DNA of 64,000 nucleotides, from the NCBI GenBank assembly GCA_965206025.1, contig CBDBIU010000004.1, positions 310,001-374,000 of the forward strand, read 5' to 3'. This DNA comes from G963668345 sp965206025. Lineage in GTDB: Bacteria > Acidobacteriota > Terriglobia > Bryobacterales > UBA6623. Positions 1 to 9,174 of this stretch are shown piece by piece. The notes under the pieces are model-generated. The model did not search any database, had not been told where the DNA came from, and saw nothing but the letters and a program-made list of their open reading frames with translations. A program made the translations under genes and the position numbers. Positions within the stretch are counted from its first letter, which is position 1. Each line of letters opens with the position of its first letter.

Positions 1-366
1 GACCGGGTCACACTCTCGGGCCAGGTCGTGCGGCCGACGACGAAGACCGCCGCCGAGAGAGTCGTTGCCCGATTAGAGGGCGTTACCAGCGTCGATAACC
101 GGATTGAGGTGCTGCCTCTCTCCACACACGACAGCCGGGTTCGCTACGCGGTTGCGCGAGCGATCTATGGGAGCCCGATGTTGAGCCGCTACGGCTTGGG
201 CGCGAGGCCCAACATTCATATCATCGTCAACCAGGGGGACGTCACCCTCAAGGGTGTAGTCGCCCGAGAGTCGGAAAAGAACGTGGCCTTCTTGCAGGCC
301 AACGGCGTATCCGGCGTGTTCTCGGTGACCAACGATCTTCAGGTCAAGCGTTCGAACAAAAGCTGA
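1..366 (+). CDS. BON-domain protein, 5' end outside the window
   Basis: The reading frame is open from base 1 and ends with TGA at 364-366. The N-terminus lies upstream, because the first residues (DRVTLSGQV) are already the middle of a BON repeat. A second BON-like segment follows, with the typical I-V-N-x-G-x-V-T-L-x-G-V-V core at about 208-265. BON domains are small alpha/beta modules of exported or membrane-associated proteins (OsmY-like) thought to bind phospholipid or protein surfaces. An internal GTG at 28 could be taken for a start, but the upstream residues belong to the same domain, so this is treated as a 5'-truncated gene. A strong terminator follows. Confidence 0.75.
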   Translation, partial: DRVTLSGQVVRPTTKTAAERVVARLEGVTSVDNRIEVLPLSTHDSRVRYAVARAIYGSPMLSRYGLGARPNIHIIVNQGDVTLKGVVARESEKNVAFLQANGVSGVFSVTNDLQVKRSNKS

Positions 367-397
367 AGTCCATCATTCTCTTTGCCTTTGCAGTTCA

Positions 398-440
398 GCC
401 CGGGCGACCTCATGAGCAGGCTGCCCGGGCGTAGTTTTTT
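398..440 (+). terminator. Rho-independent terminator after the BON gene
   Basis: Two copies of GCCCGGGC (398-405 and 423-430) form an 8-bp all-GC stem with a 17-nt loop, followed by GTAGTTTTTT. It lies 32 bp past the BON stop codon. The rest of the 367-577 gap shows no other recognisable feature. Confidence 0.75.
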
Positions 441-577
441 GTGGCTATCGCCTGCCGTACTCCGCAATCCCAACTGTGGAACGTAAGATCAACGCAAAAA
501 AACCAACTTTCTTGAATCGCAAACCGGCCATAAGCCGTCTCTTCTGCTAGGAAGCCAAAACCGAGGAGGAGGAATCC

Positions 578-841
578 GTGCATACGCCATTCATTCGTAT
601 CCGCAGCCGCATTATCAACGTCGCGGCCATTTCGTACGTTCGGATGTATGAGGATCTTGACCGAATCGACATTCGGCTGCTGGGTCCCGCCGCCGACGTT
701 TCCTTGACGGTTACGGTGAAAGGGGAAGAGGCCGCGCCCGTTCGCGATTTCTTTCTATCTTCCGGGATCGTGGGGGATTTACGGCCTGTTCAATCCGAAT
801 CGATCCCCGATTCCGAAGCCGTATTGGCGGGAGTCAACTGA
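578..841 (+). CDS. Small conserved-looking hypothetical protein (87 aa)
   Basis: The gene starts at a GTG preceded by a very strong ribosome binding site (GAGGAGGAGGAA, about 5 nt upstream), which is the main reason to believe it. The product is a short soluble protein without signal peptide or membrane segment, with alternating hydrophobic stretches that suggest a beta-rich fold (residues 5-50, I-R-I-R-S-R-I-I-N-V-A-A-I). The C-terminal third is acidic. I do not recognise a family. It stands alone between a terminator and the M48 gene, so its role is unknown. Confidence 0.6.
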   Translation: MHTPFIRIRSRIINVAAISYVRMYEDLDRIDIRLLGPAADVSLTVTVKGEEAAPVRDFFLSSGIVGDLRPVQSESIPDSEAVLAGVN

Positions 842-952
842 ACGGAGCGCCGCACCCCCGGCGGCTTCCGCAAGCACAAGAACAACTGTACCGAAAGCGC
901 TCTCGGCTGCATCTAATCGGTGTCGCGGTTAGGAGAAGAAGGAGCAGGGATC

Positions 953-1993
953 ATGAAACATCTAAGCTGTGTGATGCTGTTGACCGCGGCGCTCGCGGCC
1001 TCGCCGAGCGCCTTCGGCAAAGTCGATAAGAAAGAGCCGAAAAAGCCCAAGGAAGACGTCGAGGCGATCGGTGAACGCAACGTCGGTAAGGGCGTCAACT
1101 TCTACTCGATCGAAAAGGAAATCGCGCTCGGCAAACGGTTGGCCGCCGAGGTCGAACGCAACACCAAAATCGTTGACGACCCGATCATTTCCGAATACGT
1201 CAACCGGGTGGGACAGAATCTGGTTCGCAACTCGGACGCGCGCGTGCCGTTTACGATCAAAGTCATTGACAGCGACGAAATCAATGCCTTTGCGCTGCCG
1301 GGCGGGTATTTCTATGTCAATTCGGGCCTGATCAAGCTGGCCGGCGGCGAGGCCGAGCTGGCCGGCGTGATGGCCCACGAAATAGCCCATGTCGCCGCCC
1401 GGCACGGAACCAAGCAAGCCACCAAAGGCCAAATCACGAACCTAGCGACCATCCCCTTAATCTTCTTGGGTGGCTGGACGGGCTATGGCATACGGCAGGC
1501 GGCGGGTCTGGCGATACCCCTGACGTTCTTGAAGTTCTCCCGCAACTTCGAACGCGAGGCGGACTTTCTCGGCGTGCAGTATCTCTACAAGACGGGGTAC
1601 GATCCGGCCGCGATGATCCAGTTCTTCGAGCGCCTCAAAGCCCAGAAGAAGAAGAAAACCAGCAAGAGCATGATTGCCAAGGTGTTCAAATCGCACCCGC
1701 TGACCGAAGACCGCATCAAGCGAATCCAGAAGGTGATCGACGAACTGCTTCCCGATCGGTCGGAATACGCCGTCAACACAAGCGAGTTCGACACGGTGAA
1801 AGCGCAGCTAACGCAGCTTCAGGCCGGGCATCGAAGAGAGGAACTCGACCCCGACCGCCCAACTCTCAAGCGCAAGCCCCCCAGCGGTACAATCCCCTCC
1901 GAGGATGACGGATCGCCGGAAGGCGAAGAAGGGGAAGAAGGGGAAGACGAGCGGCCGACCTTGAGGCGGCGCGTGGCACGGGTCTCGGACTGA
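953..1993 (+). CDS. Exported M48-family zinc metalloprotease
   Basis: The start is ATG 953, preceded by AGGAGAAGAAGGAG; an in-frame GTG at 920 would put residues ahead of the signal peptide and is rejected. The product has 346 residues. Residues 1-22 form a signal peptide. The M48 zinc site HEIAH is at 142-146 and the downstream glutamate motif EREAD at 200-204. A hydrophobic stretch at about 165-195 follows the active site, as in BepA/YfgC and LoiP relatives. No TPR domain follows; instead there is a lysine-rich segment and a very acidic tail (E/G/D rich, about 320-340). BepA-type proteases act in the periplasm on misassembled outer-membrane proteins. That role is inferred from the family. 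Confidence 0.85.
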   Translation: MKHLSCVMLLTAALAASPSAFGKVDKKEPKKPKEDVEAIGERNVGKGVNFYSIEKEIALGKRLAAEVERNTKIVDDPIISEYVNRVGQNLVRNSDARVPFTIKVIDSDEINAFALPGGYFYVNSGLIKLAGGEAELAGVMAHEIAHVAARHGTKQATKGQITNLATIPLIFLGGWTGYGIRQAAGLAIPLTFLKFSRNFEREADFLGVQYLYKTGYDPAAMIQFFERLKAQKKKKTSKSMIAKVFKSHPLTEDRIKRIQKVIDELLPDRSEYAVNTSEFDTVKAQLTQLQAGHRREELDPDRPTLKRKPPSGTIPSEDDGSPEGEEGEEGEDERPTLRRRVARVSD

Positions 1994-2093
1994 GGAGTCC
2001 GCGGGGCGCTTCCGATGTCGAACCAGCCGGGGCGTTCGAAACCCGGCTCCAGGGACCTTTTCAGCGGAACCGAGCACGCGCCATACTGTCCTT

Positions 2094-2942
2094 ATGAGGT
2101 CGCCGATTTCAGCCGGGAGGCTTCGCCCCGCGCTGCTGCCGGCTGTCGCCCTAATAGCCTCGGCGGTTGGATTCAGCCAGGCGGGCGGCGAGGCTCGCAG
2201 CCCCGACGCGGCGAATACGTCCGGCAATCCGGTTCTTGTCGAACTGTTCACCTCCGAAGGCTGTTCGAGCTGTCCTCCAGCCGACATTCTGCTCGCGGTT
2301 TTAGAGAGCCTTCAGCCCGTGCCCGGCGCCCGCATCATCACCCTAAGCGAGCATGTGGACTATTGGAATTATCTCGGCTGGAAAGATCCCTACTCCTCCG
2401 CCAAGTTCAGCCGCCGGCAAGGAGAATACAGGAGAGCTTTACGGCAGGGCCCGGTGCTCACGCCCCAGATGATCGTTGACGGCCGTGAAGTGTTTGTGGG
2501 CAGCGACGGCCCGCGATCCCAGCACGCAATCGCCCAGGCCGCCGAAGCGCCAAAGGCTCGCTTACGGGTGTCGCGCGCGGAAGATGACGAGGGTGCTTCC
2601 GCCAAGGTCGTGCCGCTCGTAATCGAGGTGGACGCCCTACCCACTGGCGTCCGCGCAAAACGCCTGGACGTTATGCTGGCCGTCCGCGAACACAACCTCC
2701 AAAACTCCGTCCGGCGCGGGGAAAACGCCGGCAAGCAGTTGAAGCATCAGTCGGTCGTTCGCCACCTCGGCCGCGTCGCCACGTTCGACCCGCGAGGGGA
2801 CCGGCCCGCATCGTTTGAAGCGGCGGTGAAGCTGAATTCCGACTGGAATCGCAACCACCTGCAAGCAGTCATCTTCCTTCAGGAACGCAAGACACGCCGG
2901 GTCGTGGGAGCGGCTGTAGAGGACCTGGCTGTCAGGGAGTAA
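2094..2942 (+). CDS. Exported DUF1223 (thioredoxin-fold) protein
   Basis: The 282-residue product begins with a signal peptide (about 1-30). The DUF1223 signature follows: VELFTSEGCSSCPPAD around residues 48-64, with a C57-S-S-C60 pair like a thioredoxin active site. Further DUF1223 landmarks are the LSEHVDYWNYLGWKD block and the P-Q-M-I-V-D-G-R segment. The family has no firmly established function; the fold suggests a periplasmic thiol-redox or thiol-binding role. It lies 100 bp after the M48 gene on the same strand with no obvious terminator between them, so co-transcription is possible. Confidence 0.8.
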   Translation: MRSPISAGRLRPALLPAVALIASAVGFSQAGGEARSPDAANTSGNPVLVELFTSEGCSSCPPADILLAVLESLQPVPGARIITLSEHVDYWNYLGWKDPYSSAKFSRRQGEYRRALRQGPVLTPQMIVDGREVFVGSDGPRSQHAIAQAAEAPKARLRVSRAEDDEGASAKVVPLVIEVDALPTGVRAKRLDVMLAVREHNLQNSVRRGENAGKQLKHQSVVRHLGRVATFDPRGDRPASFEAAVKLNSDWNRNHLQAVIFLQERKTRRVVGAAVEDLAVRE

Positions 2943-2981
2943 ACACCGTTCCGTCGATCTCAGCAACCTGAGTCTTTCCCC

Positions 2982-3245
2982 GTGAAAAACAAACGCCCCA
3001 AGCCACGAAATCCCTACGTTGCTCCGGCGAAACAGCGCGGCGGCGCCGGGCCGATGGAAGATCGGCGCAAACCGCGGGGGGCCCCTCGCAACACATCCCG
3101 AGAGGACCTGGAAAACTGGGAGGAAGAGAAGCAGCAGACGGACGAGAATCCGCCCGCGGAGAACCTCGATTGGGGCGGCGCTGGCGCAGGGGCTGGCCCC
3201 GCCCAATTGAAGTTTCAGGTTAGTCCCGCTGATAGGCTTGTTTGA
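2982..3245 (+). CDS. Small charged hypothetical protein (87 aa)
   Basis: A GTG start at 2982 gives a lysine/arginine- and proline-rich protein that turns acidic at its centre (EDLENWEEEKQQ) and ends in a Gly/Ala stretch. The N-terminal pattern RNPYVAPAKQR resembles the R-N-P-h-V start of small basic bacterial proteins, but I cannot assign a family. Its last 26 bp overlap the 3' end of the convergent TPR gene. No strong ribosome binding site is visible. It may be real, but low complexity makes it uncertain. Confidence 0.4.
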   Translation: MKNKRPKPRNPYVAPAKQRGGAGPMEDRRKPRGAPRNTSREDLENWEEEKQQTDENPPAENLDWGGAGAGAGPAQLKFQVSPADRLV

Positions 3246-4446
3246 GCAGTTGCCGTGCCTCTTGGCGCGAGCCGGCGAAGTCCTCTAACGCGACGACGGA
3301 TTCGTAATGGCGTACCGCCTGTTGCCGGCTGCCCATGCGGTCGTAGGTCTTCCCCATCTCGAGGTGAGCGACGACCCTGGAAAGCGTGGAAGTGGAGGCG
3401 TCCTCGAGAGATTTCCGAAACCACGAGACCGAGTGCTCGAACTCTTCACGAACACGAAAGGTAACGCCAAGCCGGTTGTGTACGATCGCCGGTTCCAGTC
3501 TGTCGTAGGTGTCCTCGCCGTCTCGCATTTTTCGCAAAATGTCTCGGTAGAGCGTTACGGCGGCGTCGGTGCGATCCATCAGCATGGCGATACCGCCCAT
3601 ATCCAAGTGGACCAGGTAGTTTTTGGGATAGCGCTTCAGTAACACCGACATCTCGTCGAAAGCGGCCTGCAGGTTTTTCTCGCGGGTGTGGATCAGCGTC
3701 AGCATGACGCGGGCGTCGTCGGCGACGAGCTGAGCCTTTTCCGTGCAGGTACGAAGCTCGCGCTTACCTTCTTCCTGGCCGCCTCGGTAGCCGAGCATAA
3801 AGGCGAGCCATTTGACGTTCCAGCCCAGCCGTCCGACGACGTAGTGGAACACGCCCGTGCTGAGGTAGGCTTCGTAGAAGGAGGGGTCCCGCCGGAGCAG
3901 CTCGGAGTGGTAGCGGAAGGTCTTGCTGCCGGCGCGAAACGATGCCCACCAGCTCCTCTTCAGCGAGGCTTCAAAGCTGGCCAGGTTTTGGTAAGCCAGT
4001 CCCAGCAAGAACAGTGTGGCGCGGTCGTCCGGTTGGCTTTTCAGTCTCTCTCGGCCTTTGGCGATAGCCAGGTCATTCGCTTGGCGGAAGCGCTGCTCGA
4101 CGAGGGGGTCGACTTGCGGTTTGTACTTCACCGTTTCGGCGAAAAAGTCGGAAGCCGCGAAGCGGTCGATACTAAGTTCTTGCTTCGAGACGAGCTCTTG
4201 AAGCCAGTACGTTTTGGCGAGGTAGGTGTATCCGGCCGGGTCGTCGGGAGATTCATCGATCATCGCCTGATAGATTTCGGCGGCGCGGCCATGCTCCAGG
4301 TTGTAGATCGCGCTGACGCCCCGCTGAATACGTTCCATCTGTTGAGCGGGGAACAGGGGTTCGCCGGCGACGGCCGTGGCGCCAAGCAGGGATAGCGACA
4401 GCAACACGCGTCCGACGGGTCTCGGATAGACGATCGTATTCTTCAT
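3220..4446 (-). CDS. Exported TPR-repeat protein
   Basis: The product has 408 residues with a signal peptide (about 1-27, cleavage near TAVAGEP). Helical TPR-like repeats fill the rest (for example at about 50-80, 130-160 and 265-300, and the pair G-V-T-F-R-V-R-E-E-F-E and MGKTYDRMGSRQQAVRHYE near the C-terminus). TPR arrays act as protein-interaction scaffolds; the partner is unknown. The start ATG overlaps the TGA of the upstream histidine kinase by 4 bp, so the two are almost certainly translationally coupled. That suggests it senses or scaffolds for the kinase pair. Confidence 0.75.
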   Translation of the reverse strand: MKNTIVYPRPVGRVLLSLSLLGATAVAGEPLFPAQQMERIQRGVSAIYNLEHGRAAEIYQAMIDESPDDPAGYTYLAKTYWLQELVSKQELSIDRFAASDFFAETVKYKPQVDPLVEQRFRQANDLAIAKGRERLKSQPDDRATLFLLGLAYQNLASFEASLKRSWWASFRAGSKTFRYHSELLRRDPSFYEAYLSTGVFHYVVGRLGWNVKWLAFMLGYRGGQEEGKRELRTCTEKAQLVADDARVMLTLIHTREKNLQAAFDEMSVLLKRYPKNYLVHLDMGGIAMLMDRTDAAVTLYRDILRKMRDGEDTYDRLEPAIVHNRLGVTFRVREEFEHSVSWFRKSLEDASTSTLSRVVAHLEMGKTYDRMGSRQQAVRHYESVVALEDFAGSRQEARQLLKQAYQRD

Positions 4447-6410
4447 GAGGTGGGCAAGGTAACCGTAACGCGGGTTCCGCGATCGTCCGAGACGGGGCTC
4501 TCAATCTTGATCTCCCCACCCAACTGGCGAACATTCTTCTTGGCGATCGCGAGACCTAACCCGGTCCCTTTTTGCTTCGTGGTATAGAAGGGCTCGAACA
4601 CCCGCTGTTGCAGATCCTCAGCAATGCCCGGCCCCTGGTCGCCGACAACGACGGCCACTTTTCCGGGTGGGCGGTCCTGAACTTCCACGGTCACCCGGGA
4701 TCCCGCCGGCGAAGCTTGGATGGCGTTTAAGGCCAGGTTGAGGACAATCTGTTGCACGAGTTCCGGACTGGATCCCTCGATGTGAACCCGCGGTCCGGCG
4801 ACATACTCCACCTGAACGCCGTTTGTCGCCTGCTCGCGCGCCAGAGCACCTGTGGTCGTTTCCAATAAGCCGCTAAGATCGATCGTGCTTTTCGTCTCCG
4901 GCGCCGGCCGCGAGAACGTGAGCAGCTGTTGGACGCTACTGTTCAAGCGATCGACTTCGGCAACCATATAAGACAAGTCGCGCGCGTATCGTTGCTTGAC
5001 CTCGGGGTCTTCCCCCATGAGTTGCGCGAGGGTCTTGATCGAACTGAGCGGGTTCTTGACCTCGTGTGCGATCGTGGCGGCCGCTTTGCCGAGGCGCGCC
5101 AGGTGTTCTTGTTGCAGGAGCGTTTTCTCGAGGCCGATCTTCTCGTCGACTACGCGGCAAGTCTCAATCGAATGGGAAATCTGACGGCAGAGTCCCAGCA
5201 GAATCGGCTCATCCTGGTCAAGGTAGATGCGTGGTGAGGTATCGAGCAGCAGGAAGCCCGTGGGGTGGTCCTCGTAGCGCAGAGGGAATAGGTAGTTGAA
5301 ATCGGAGTCGGTCAAAATCTCACGGAGCTCGGCGGGTCCCGGCCGGCTCCGATGGACAAGCTCCACCTCCTGCCCGCGGGTTGCTTCCTCGAGCCTGCGG
5401 ATCGTGGCGGCAGTTATCCCCGGCTCCCGCGGGCCGAATCGGCCAAAGACGATTCGCCGGCCCCGGGTTGCCAAAACAGCCCGTCGCAGATCGAATGTTC
5501 GGCCCACTTCTTCCGCTAGAAACTGAACGCGTTTCTCCAAATCAAGGATGCCGGCGGCCTCTTCGATGACTCGCTTGCTAAAGTCGCCGTAAAGCTGAGT
5601 TCGCTTGGAAACAAACCGGTTCATCCAGGCATAAAGGGGCAGCCAGATCAAAGCGGCGGCGAAGATCAGAGCCAGCTCGGTCAGCGGGCCCAAAAAGTCG
5701 AACTCGTCTTCCACGAAGTCGGCTACGCGACGGACCAGGAAGAGGTAGAAGGCCGAGAAAACACCGAGCACAAGGGCGAAAACAAGACGCCGGCTAATCA
5801 GCAATCCCAGAAAATCGTAGCGGTAGACGAAATAGGCGAAGCAGACCGGCGGCACGAGGGCCGTCCAAACGACCAGAGCGGAATTCTCGCCGAGCAAAAC
5901 GCCGACGGCGGGGGCCAGCAGGGTCGCCGCCGACCAACGGAAGAACTTCCGGTACAAGGGTTTGGCCTCGCGACTGGCAGCCAGCAGCCCCAGCACGCAC
6001 GTTACAACGAGGACGCCGGCCAGAGCGAAGCGATAGTCGACTAGACGATCCGTTGCCGGCATCCACAAGGTAATGGGCACAGCCCCGTATCCCACCACCG
6101 CCGGCCAGGCCGAGCGCTTCGCCCAGACAAGTCCCAGGTGAAGCAGCAGAGCCGGCGTCAGGGCCAGACCCGTTCGGGCGATTTGGTCAAGAGGGTTGAG
6201 GAAAGGACCCGTCTCGGCGCCGGTGTTGAGTCGAACGAACATCGCCAGCGCGTTGCCGGCGTGCCACATCCCGGCAGATGTGATGACGGCAAGCAACAAG
6301 CGATCGGGTCTGCCCGCTCCGGGTTTGCGCGCCACCAGGACGCCCAGAAACAGGTGCACCGCGGCACCCGCCGCGAAGCCCAATAACCGCAGCGTGAAGT
6401 CGAGCAGCAT
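4443..6410 (-). CDS. Membrane-bound sensor histidine kinase
   Basis: The start is ATG at 6410. The frame stays open upstream, but only antisense-like, arginine-rich residues lie there, overlapping the neighbouring kinase gene. The 655-residue product has about eight hydrophobic helices in its first 270 residues (7TM-type sensor), a GAF-like region (about 290-430), a HisKA H-box (ATIAHEVKNPLSSI, phospho-acceptor His), an N-box (NLALNAIQ) and G boxes (DQGPGI, GTGLGLAI) of the ATPase domain. The overall plan resembles PrsK-type kinases. It starts 5 bp after the receiver-kinase gene and overlaps the TPR gene by 4 bp, forming a three-gene operon. Confidence 0.85.
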   Translation of the reverse strand: MLLDFTLRLLGFAAGAAVHLFLGVLVARKPGAGRPDRLLLAVITSAGMWHAGNALAMFVRLNTGAETGPFLNPLDQIARTGLALTPALLLHLGLVWAKRSAWPAVVGYGAVPITLWMPATDRLVDYRFALAGVLVVTCVLGLLAASREAKPLYRKFFRWSAATLLAPAVGVLLGENSALVVWTALVPPVCFAYFVYRYDFLGLLISRRLVFALVLGVFSAFYLFLVRRVADFVEDEFDFLGPLTELALIFAAALIWLPLYAWMNRFVSKRTQLYGDFSKRVIEEAAGILDLEKRVQFLAEEVGRTFDLRRAVLATRGRRIVFGRFGPREPGITAATIRRLEEATRGQEVELVHRSRPGPAELREILTDSDFNYLFPLRYEDHPTGFLLLDTSPRIYLDQDEPILLGLCRQISHSIETCRVVDEKIGLEKTLLQQEHLARLGKAAATIAHEVKNPLSSIKTLAQLMGEDPEVKQRYARDLSYMVAEVDRLNSSVQQLLTFSRPAPETKSTIDLSGLLETTTGALAREQATNGVQVEYVAGPRVHIEGSSPELVQQIVLNLALNAIQASPAGSRVTVEVQDRPPGKVAVVVGDQGPGIAEDLQQRVFEPFYTTKQKGTGLGLAIAKKNVRQLGGEIKIESPVSDDRGTRVTVTLPTS

Positions 6411-6415
6411 GGCTT

Positions 6416-7609
6416 TCAGTTCGGTCCGATCGGCAAGGTGATGATGAACCTTGTTGCGCCCACGCGGCTGTCGACCTCGATCCGCCCGTGGTGCGCCCGT
6501 AAAATCCGGTAACAGATGGGCAACCCCAAGCCCACGCCGACACGCACTCCCTTGGTCGTGAACCCGGGATCGAAGATCTTGCTCAGATCGTCTTCGTCGA
6601 TGCCCGAGCCATTGTCTTGAATCTCGATTTGGACGGAGTCCTCGAGACGGCGAGTACGGATGTGGATGACGCCGTCGACGCCGGCCTGGCGAATCGCGTC
6701 TCGAGCGTTGAGCAGAACGTTCATGAGAACCTGATTGATCTCCCGGGGAGCGCAATAGACCTCGGGGACGTCTCCGAATTCCCGCTTGACCTCGATGTCG
6801 GGCGTGAGTTCGTGTCGCATCAGGCTTACCGTGTTTTCAATGCCGTCGTGGATCTCGACGGTTTGAAAACCACCGCGGTCGAGTTGGGCGAACTGCCGAA
6901 GCTTGGCTACGGTCTCGGCAATCCTGGCGGATGCTTGGTGTAGCTGGACGGCGATGTCCGGCAGTTGGGCGGCAATCCGGGAGGCGCCGGCGTCATCGGC
7001 CGACGGCTCGGTCAAATCCGCCTTGAGTCTGGTGGCGGCTGTTTCGATCGTCTTCAGACCGCTCTGGAGCACACCCAGCGGGGTATTCATTTCGTGCGCA
7101 ATACCGGCAACCAGTCTTCCCAGAGAAACCATTTTTTCAGCCTGCACGAGAGCCGTCTGGGATGCTCGTAGTTCCGCTAGAGTTTGTTGAAGCCGGTCCA
7201 GGTAGCGGCGATTTTCACGCAGCAGGCGCTGTTTATCGATGGCGTTGCGGATGATCACCCGCAGATCGGCAATCTCGAAGGGTTTGGAGATGTAGTTGTA
7301 GGCTCCGAGACGGAGCGCTTTCACGGCGACTTCTTCTGAGCCGTAGGCGGTAATTAGAACAACTAGAGGAACTTCGGACTGGTCTTCTGCTTGGGCCTGG
7401 AGGTGTTTGAGAAGGGAAAGCCCGTCCATCGCGGGCATGTTGATGTCGGAGAGAACAACGTCGGGCTGGAACTGGCGGATCGTTTGGAGGGCTTGGTCGC
7501 CGTCGGAAGCCTCTTGGATTTCGTATCCCTGACCCGACAGCGCGCGGACAATTCCGTAGCGAGCGGCTTCCTCGTCGTCAATGACCAAGACTTTCGGCGG
7601 ACGCTCCAA
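6416..7609 (-). CDS. Receiver-histidine kinase hybrid (REC-HisKA-HATPase)
   Basis: The 397-residue product starts at TTG 7609; no ATG is available before the receiver domain. Residues 1-125 are a CheY-like receiver with the acidic pair IDDEE, the phospho-acceptor Asp in LSDINMPAMDG and Lys in ISKPF. A coiled coil (about 125-160) leads into a HisKA domain (GIAHEMNTPLGVL) and a HATPase domain (NARDAI, DNGSGI, GVGLGLPI). Receiver-first kinases usually take a phosphoryl group from another kinase and pass it on. With the membrane kinase 5 bp downstream this suggests a relay. No DNA-binding output regulator lies next to it. Confidence 0.85.
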   Translation of the reverse strand: MERPPKVLVIDDEEAARYGIVRALSGQGYEIQEASDGDQALQTIRQFQPDVVLSDINMPAMDGLSLLKHLQAQAEDQSEVPLVVLITAYGSEEVAVKALRLGAYNYISKPFEIADLRVIIRNAIDKQRLLRENRRYLDRLQQTLAELRASQTALVQAEKMVSLGRLVAGIAHEMNTPLGVLQSGLKTIETAATRLKADLTEPSADDAGASRIAAQLPDIAVQLHQASARIAETVAKLRQFAQLDRGGFQTVEIHDGIENTVSLMRHELTPDIEVKREFGDVPEVYCAPREINQVLMNVLLNARDAIRQAGVDGVIHIRTRRLEDSVQIEIQDNGSGIDEDDLSKIFDPGFTTKGVRVGVGLGLPICYRILRAHHGRIEVDSRVGATRFIITLPIGPN

Positions 7610-7723
7610 TGGACACTCGCTTTAGAGCAAAGCCGGGCTGCAAACACCGAGTCTAACACAGGCTTTTTGACGAGATTCACTGGACGCGGCACCGGGACAC
7701 GGCACCTGGACGTGGCGCACAAA

Positions 7724-7783
7724 CGTGGCGCGCGCATTCTTGCGTGCTGTGCGGCCATTTCCTGGCGACATCGAGTCCCGTCG
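7724..7783 (+). repeat. GTGGCGC double-hairpin repeat, copy 1
   Basis: The leader GTGGCGC is followed by hairpin GCGCGCA-TTCT-TGCGTGC (7730-7747, one G-T pair) and a degenerate second hairpin ending in TGGCGACA, then TCGAGTCCCG. The same layout occurs at 12944-13000 (minus) and 27287-27346, and more loosely at 29681-29724 and 31970-32118. It fills part of the 242-bp gap between argD and the receiver-kinase gene. Confidence 0.6.
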
Positions 7784-7851
7784 TGGCCGACGCCCTACAA
7801 CAACCCGCAAGAACCGGTGGTTTACCTCGACGTTCAAATCAGCCCCGCGGG

Positions 7852-9111
7852 CTAGCCGGCCGCCGCGGGCGGGCCTTGCTGAAAGACCTTGTCGAGAACG
7901 GTGACTGCCTGATCGATGTGCCGCCGCTCGATGATGTAGGGCGGCAGGAATCGCAACACGGTCTCGGTGGTGCAGTTGATCAACAAGCCCATCTCCATCG
8001 CCTGCTGCACGACGGCCTTGCCGGGGACTTTCAGGTTCAACCCGACCATCAATCCCTTGCCGCGCACCCCTTCGACGAAGTCGTAGCGTATGACGAACTC
8101 TTCGAGCCGCCGCCTGAAGTAATCCCCGTTTTCTCGAATCGCCGGCAGCTCCTCGTCGAGGACGTCCAGAAACTCGAGCGCCGCCCGGCAGGCCAGAGCG
8201 TTGCCCCCAAACGTCGTGCCGTGCAGACCCGGGCTGATCATTTCAGCGGCTCGCTCGTTGGCAATGACGCAGCCTATCGGCAGCCCCCCGCCGAGAGGTT
8301 TGGCCGTGACGACGATGTCCGGCTGAATCGGCTCCGGACTGCTATCGTCAGCGGACGGCTGATGCCACCACTGGAAGGCGAAGTAACTCCCCGTGCGTCC
8401 GAGGCCACTCTGAATCTCGTCGAAGATCAGCAGCGCGTTGTGCTGCTTCGAAAGCTCCATCGCGCAGCGGGCGAAGGCCCGACTTACTTCCTGAAGGCCA
8501 CCTTCGCCGAGAATCGGCTCCAGCAGGATCGCCGCAGTGCGATCGCCGACGGCCGCCCTGAGCCCGTCGAGATCGTTGAGGTCGACGAATTTGACTCCCG
8601 GCAACAGAGGCTCGAAAGGTTCGCGGTACTTCGCCGTGCCCGTCACCGACAGGGCGCCCGCCGTCCGCCCGGCAAAGCCGTCGTTGAGCGCCACGATCTC
8701 GAACTTCTCTTCGCTCTGGCGCCGTCCGAAGGCCTTGGCGATCTTCAGCGCGCCTTCTACGCTTTCCCCGCCGCTATTGGTGAAAAACACACGGTCGAGT
8801 CCGGTGAGTTCGGTCAACCGGGCGGCCAAAGGCGCTTGGAAGCCGTGGTAGTAGAGGTTTGAGCAGTGAATCAAGCGGCTCATCTGCTCGCGAATGACCT
8901 TGAGGATTCGCGGGTGGCCGTGGCCGAGCGCATTCACGCCTATCCCGGAGACGAAGTCCAGGTAGCGCTTGCCGGCCTCGTCGTAGACGTAGCAGCCCTT
9001 CCCTCGGACGATGAGCAGGGGAAGACGGCCATAGCTTTGGATCAGACACTTTTTCTCTAACTCAACGACGCCCCCTTCGGCGGAGGCGGGGTTCGGAGGA
9101 GTGGCGACCAT
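7852..9111 (-). CDS. argD: Acetylornithine/succinyldiaminopimelate-type aminotransferase
   Basis: This 419-residue class-III PLP aminotransferase is closest in pattern to ArgD: GIGVNALGHGHP at 56-67, IHCSNLYYHGFQ at 81-92, TNSGGESVEGALK at 111-123, DEIQSGLGRTG at 231-241 and the Schiff-base lysine K271 in TAKPLGGG. ArgD makes N-acetylornithine in arginine synthesis and can serve in lysine synthesis. Two oddities: the usual F-H-G-R-T motif reads F-A-G-R-T (about 146-150), and about ten extra residues (QPSADDSSPEP, near 251-261) precede the conserved P-D segment. Upstream comes cutA; no other arginine genes are near. The stop TAG lies in a CTAG tetranucleotide. Confidence 0.8.
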   Translation of the reverse strand: MVATPPNPASAEGGVVELEKKCLIQSYGRLPLLIVRGKGCYVYDEAGKRYLDFVSGIGVNALGHGHPRILKVIREQMSRLIHCSNLYYHGFQAPLAARLTELTGLDRVFFTNSGGESVEGALKIAKAFGRRQSEEKFEIVALNDGFAGRTAGALSVTGTAKYREPFEPLLPGVKFVDLNDLDGLRAAVGDRTAAILLEPILGEGGLQEVSRAFARCAMELSKQHNALLIFDEIQSGLGRTGSYFAFQWWHQPSADDSSPEPIQPDIVVTAKPLGGGLPIGCVIANERAAEMISPGLHGTTFGGNALACRAALEFLDVLDEELPAIRENGDYFRRRLEEFVIRYDFVEGVRGKGLMVGLNLKVPGKAVVQQAMEMGLLINCTTETVLRFLPPYIIERRHIDQAVTVLDKVFQQGPPAAAG

Positions 9112-9174
9112 AACGCGTATAGCGTAACAGAACGGGAGGGGCGGGTTAGCTGTGATGCCTCAACACGTGGCGCG

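Noticed and set aside
2015..2479. 154-residue frame overlapping the DUF1223 gene
   Set aside because: No family features; the overlapping frame has a signal peptide and the DUF1223 signature.
6411..6755. N-terminal extension of the membrane kinase by 115 residues
   Set aside because: The extension overlaps the receiver-kinase gene and is Arg-rich; the protein sensibly starts with its first membrane helix at ATG 6410.
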